A program made the position numbers and the translations under genes. Source: Usnea hakonensis (Eukaryota; Ascomycota; Lecanoromycetes; Lecanorales; Parmeliaceae). From it: a stretch of DNA of 64,000 nt. The notes below the pieces were generated by a model. The model saw nothing but the letters and a program-made list of their open reading frames with translations. It did no database searches and was not told where the DNA came from. Positions 63,129-64,000 of this stretch are shown one piece after another. The DNA lies in assembly GCA_013423325.1 (NCBI GenBank), contig BLJB01000013.1, positions 1-64,000 on the forward strand. Direction: 5' to 3'. Each line of letters starts with the position of its first letter. Position 1 is the stretch's first letter.

Positions 63129-64000
63129 TTAACACTTCCAGTGCTCCTGTACCCATTGAGCAATCAAGCCAGTCATGTCCCGTCCTCTCACATAAACATC
63201 CGTGTCTCCTTCTGCATAATCCGTGCCCAAAAACTTCAGTGCCAGCAGCATGTAGCTTTCGATAAAGTCCATGTAGACTAGATCCACTGATACCGGGTCG
63301 GCGGAATCGTTCGGGTCTGCCGTCGCTCCCGGGGGGAAACCGACACGGGACTCGAGAGCGTTTGGGACACGGTAGAATTGGATGGGGGAATGAATGGTGT
63401 CGTCACCATCGGAGCCTGCATCGTCGGTCGTGGTATAGCCGGGTGTGAGCTCGACATCACGGTCAGGCTCGCGGTCTTTTCCTAACGGCGTCTGCTCGCT
63501 GGGGAGAAAGACTTGCTCGTTTGCAAGGTGATTGCTTGCTAGAACCGAACGTGCAGGCTCTTTAGAGGCAAGGGACTGCGAGGCAGGCCAGAGTTGCGGC
63601 ACCTCTTGATTGATTATCTGGAGTAGCCGTTTTGCAACGCTGAATGGCACATCCTTGATGTAGCGGAAGCCACCAGTGAATGGGCTGACCGAATAGGTGG
63701 TGTCAACCGTGAACGGCCCTTTGAAGATGTCGAATCGCAGGGCGCCGGTGTTCGTGAAGACCATCCGTGGCACATCGCCTCTGTCAACGTCAAAGACCAT
63801 GTCTGGCAGCACCTCATCTTGCAACCAAGAGAAGATGCTGTTTTCACTCGGGTATGGAGCTCGGTTGGTCCAGTAGTCCCTCGGAGCGCAGCCGTAAGCC
63901 TTGTCGAGCGTCAGAGATTTGCGATCTGCAGCGATCATGGAGGACACATTACGGCCGTGCTCGGTAGGGAAGGTGGTAGCGTTGAGACCAGTGTGATGAT
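63129..64000 (-). CDS. metallophosphoesterase / 5'-nucleotidase C-terminal-like protein (partial)
   Basis: The frame is open from the stop at 63129 to the window edge, so only the C-terminal part (about 290 aa) is present; the 5' part and N-terminal calcineurin-like domain lie outside. From the edge inward it reads TGLNATTFPTEHGRN, then YGCAPRDYW..RAPYPSENSIFSWL, MVFTNTGALRFDIFKGPFT and YSVSPFTGGFRYIKDVP. These match fungal 'putative 5-nucleotidase C-terminal' proteins linked to a phosphoesterase domain. A variable acidic linker (about 63570-63330) and a C-terminal helical part follow. The ATG at 63947 is internal and not the start. Confidence 0.82.
   Translation of the reverse strand, partial: HHTGLNATTFPTEHGRNVSSMIAADRKSLTLDKAYGCAPRDYWTNRAPYPSENSIFSWLQDEVLPDMVFDVDRGDVPRMVFTNTGALRFDIFKGPFTVDTTYSVSPFTGGFRYIKDVPFSVAKRLLQIINQEVPQLWPASQSLASKEPARSVLASNHLANEQVFLPSEQTPLGKDREPDRDVELTPGYTTTDDAGSDGDDTIHSPIQFYRVPNALESRVGFPPGATADPNDSADPVSVDLVYMDFIESYMLLALKFLGTDYAEGDTDVYVRGRDMTGLIAQWVQEHWKC

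Noticed and set aside
63129..63947. Complete 272-aa gene starting at ATG 63947
   Set aside because: The frame continues upstream to the window end with conserved family residues, so this ATG is internal and the gene is partial.

Overview
The window is nuclear DNA of a filamentous ascomycete (Pezizomycotina). The evidence is: genes with short 46-160 bp introns carrying fungal donor, branch and acceptor signals; fungus-specific families (HAC1/HacA, Bre2, Mzm1, Slt11, fungal rhodopsin-like membrane proteins, a fungal-type class II diterpene cyclase); and an AT-rich block carrying the mark of repeat-induced point mutation (RIP). The species cannot be fixed from the sequence.

Layout. 1-540 is flank without a recognisable gene. 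540-7330 is an AT-rich, RIP-mutated block. It holds a dead Tad1-type LINE (about 570-5170, + strand) whose reverse transcriptase is split by a 453 bp miniature LTR-like element (3124-3576) with a perfect 5 bp target-site duplication. Degenerate repeats and two minisatellites follow. Next to this block (7.9-13.6 kb) lies a possible remnant of a secondary-metabolite locus: a sulfotransferase-like P-loop protein, a class II diterpene cyclase lacking the class I domain, and a decayed MFS transporter. Then come a DUF427 protein and an aromatic amino acid decarboxylase (divergent pair), and the glycine cleavage P-protein (GCV2).

The middle is housekeeping: did2 (ESCRT-III), zuotin (ribosome-associated J protein), mzm1 (mitochondrial LYR protein), a pair of paralogous small one-helix membrane proteins (27.2 and 30.1 kb), bystin/ENP1, the unfolded-protein-response factor HAC1 with its Ire1-type 20-nt intron, a Rossmann-fold protein, and a fungal rhodopsin-like seven-helix protein.

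41.6-45.6 kb is unusual. A Pro/Ser-rich protein with two PP1-docking-like motifs is flanked by tandem repeats. The downstream 2.6 kb is a mosaic of six unrelated repeat families in which nearly every unit carries a splice-donor-like G(G/C)TAAG core.

The right part is again ordinary: Bre2 (COMPASS), NC2-beta, an SDR enzyme divergent from a FAD oxidoreductase, Slt11 (spliceosome) divergent from erg6 (ergosterol synthesis), pyruvate dehydrogenase E1-beta, an F-box-like protein, and a metallophosphoesterase/5'-nucleotidase-like gene cut by the window end. All exon boundaries were inferred by eye from splice signals, frame and family conservation, not from transcripts.
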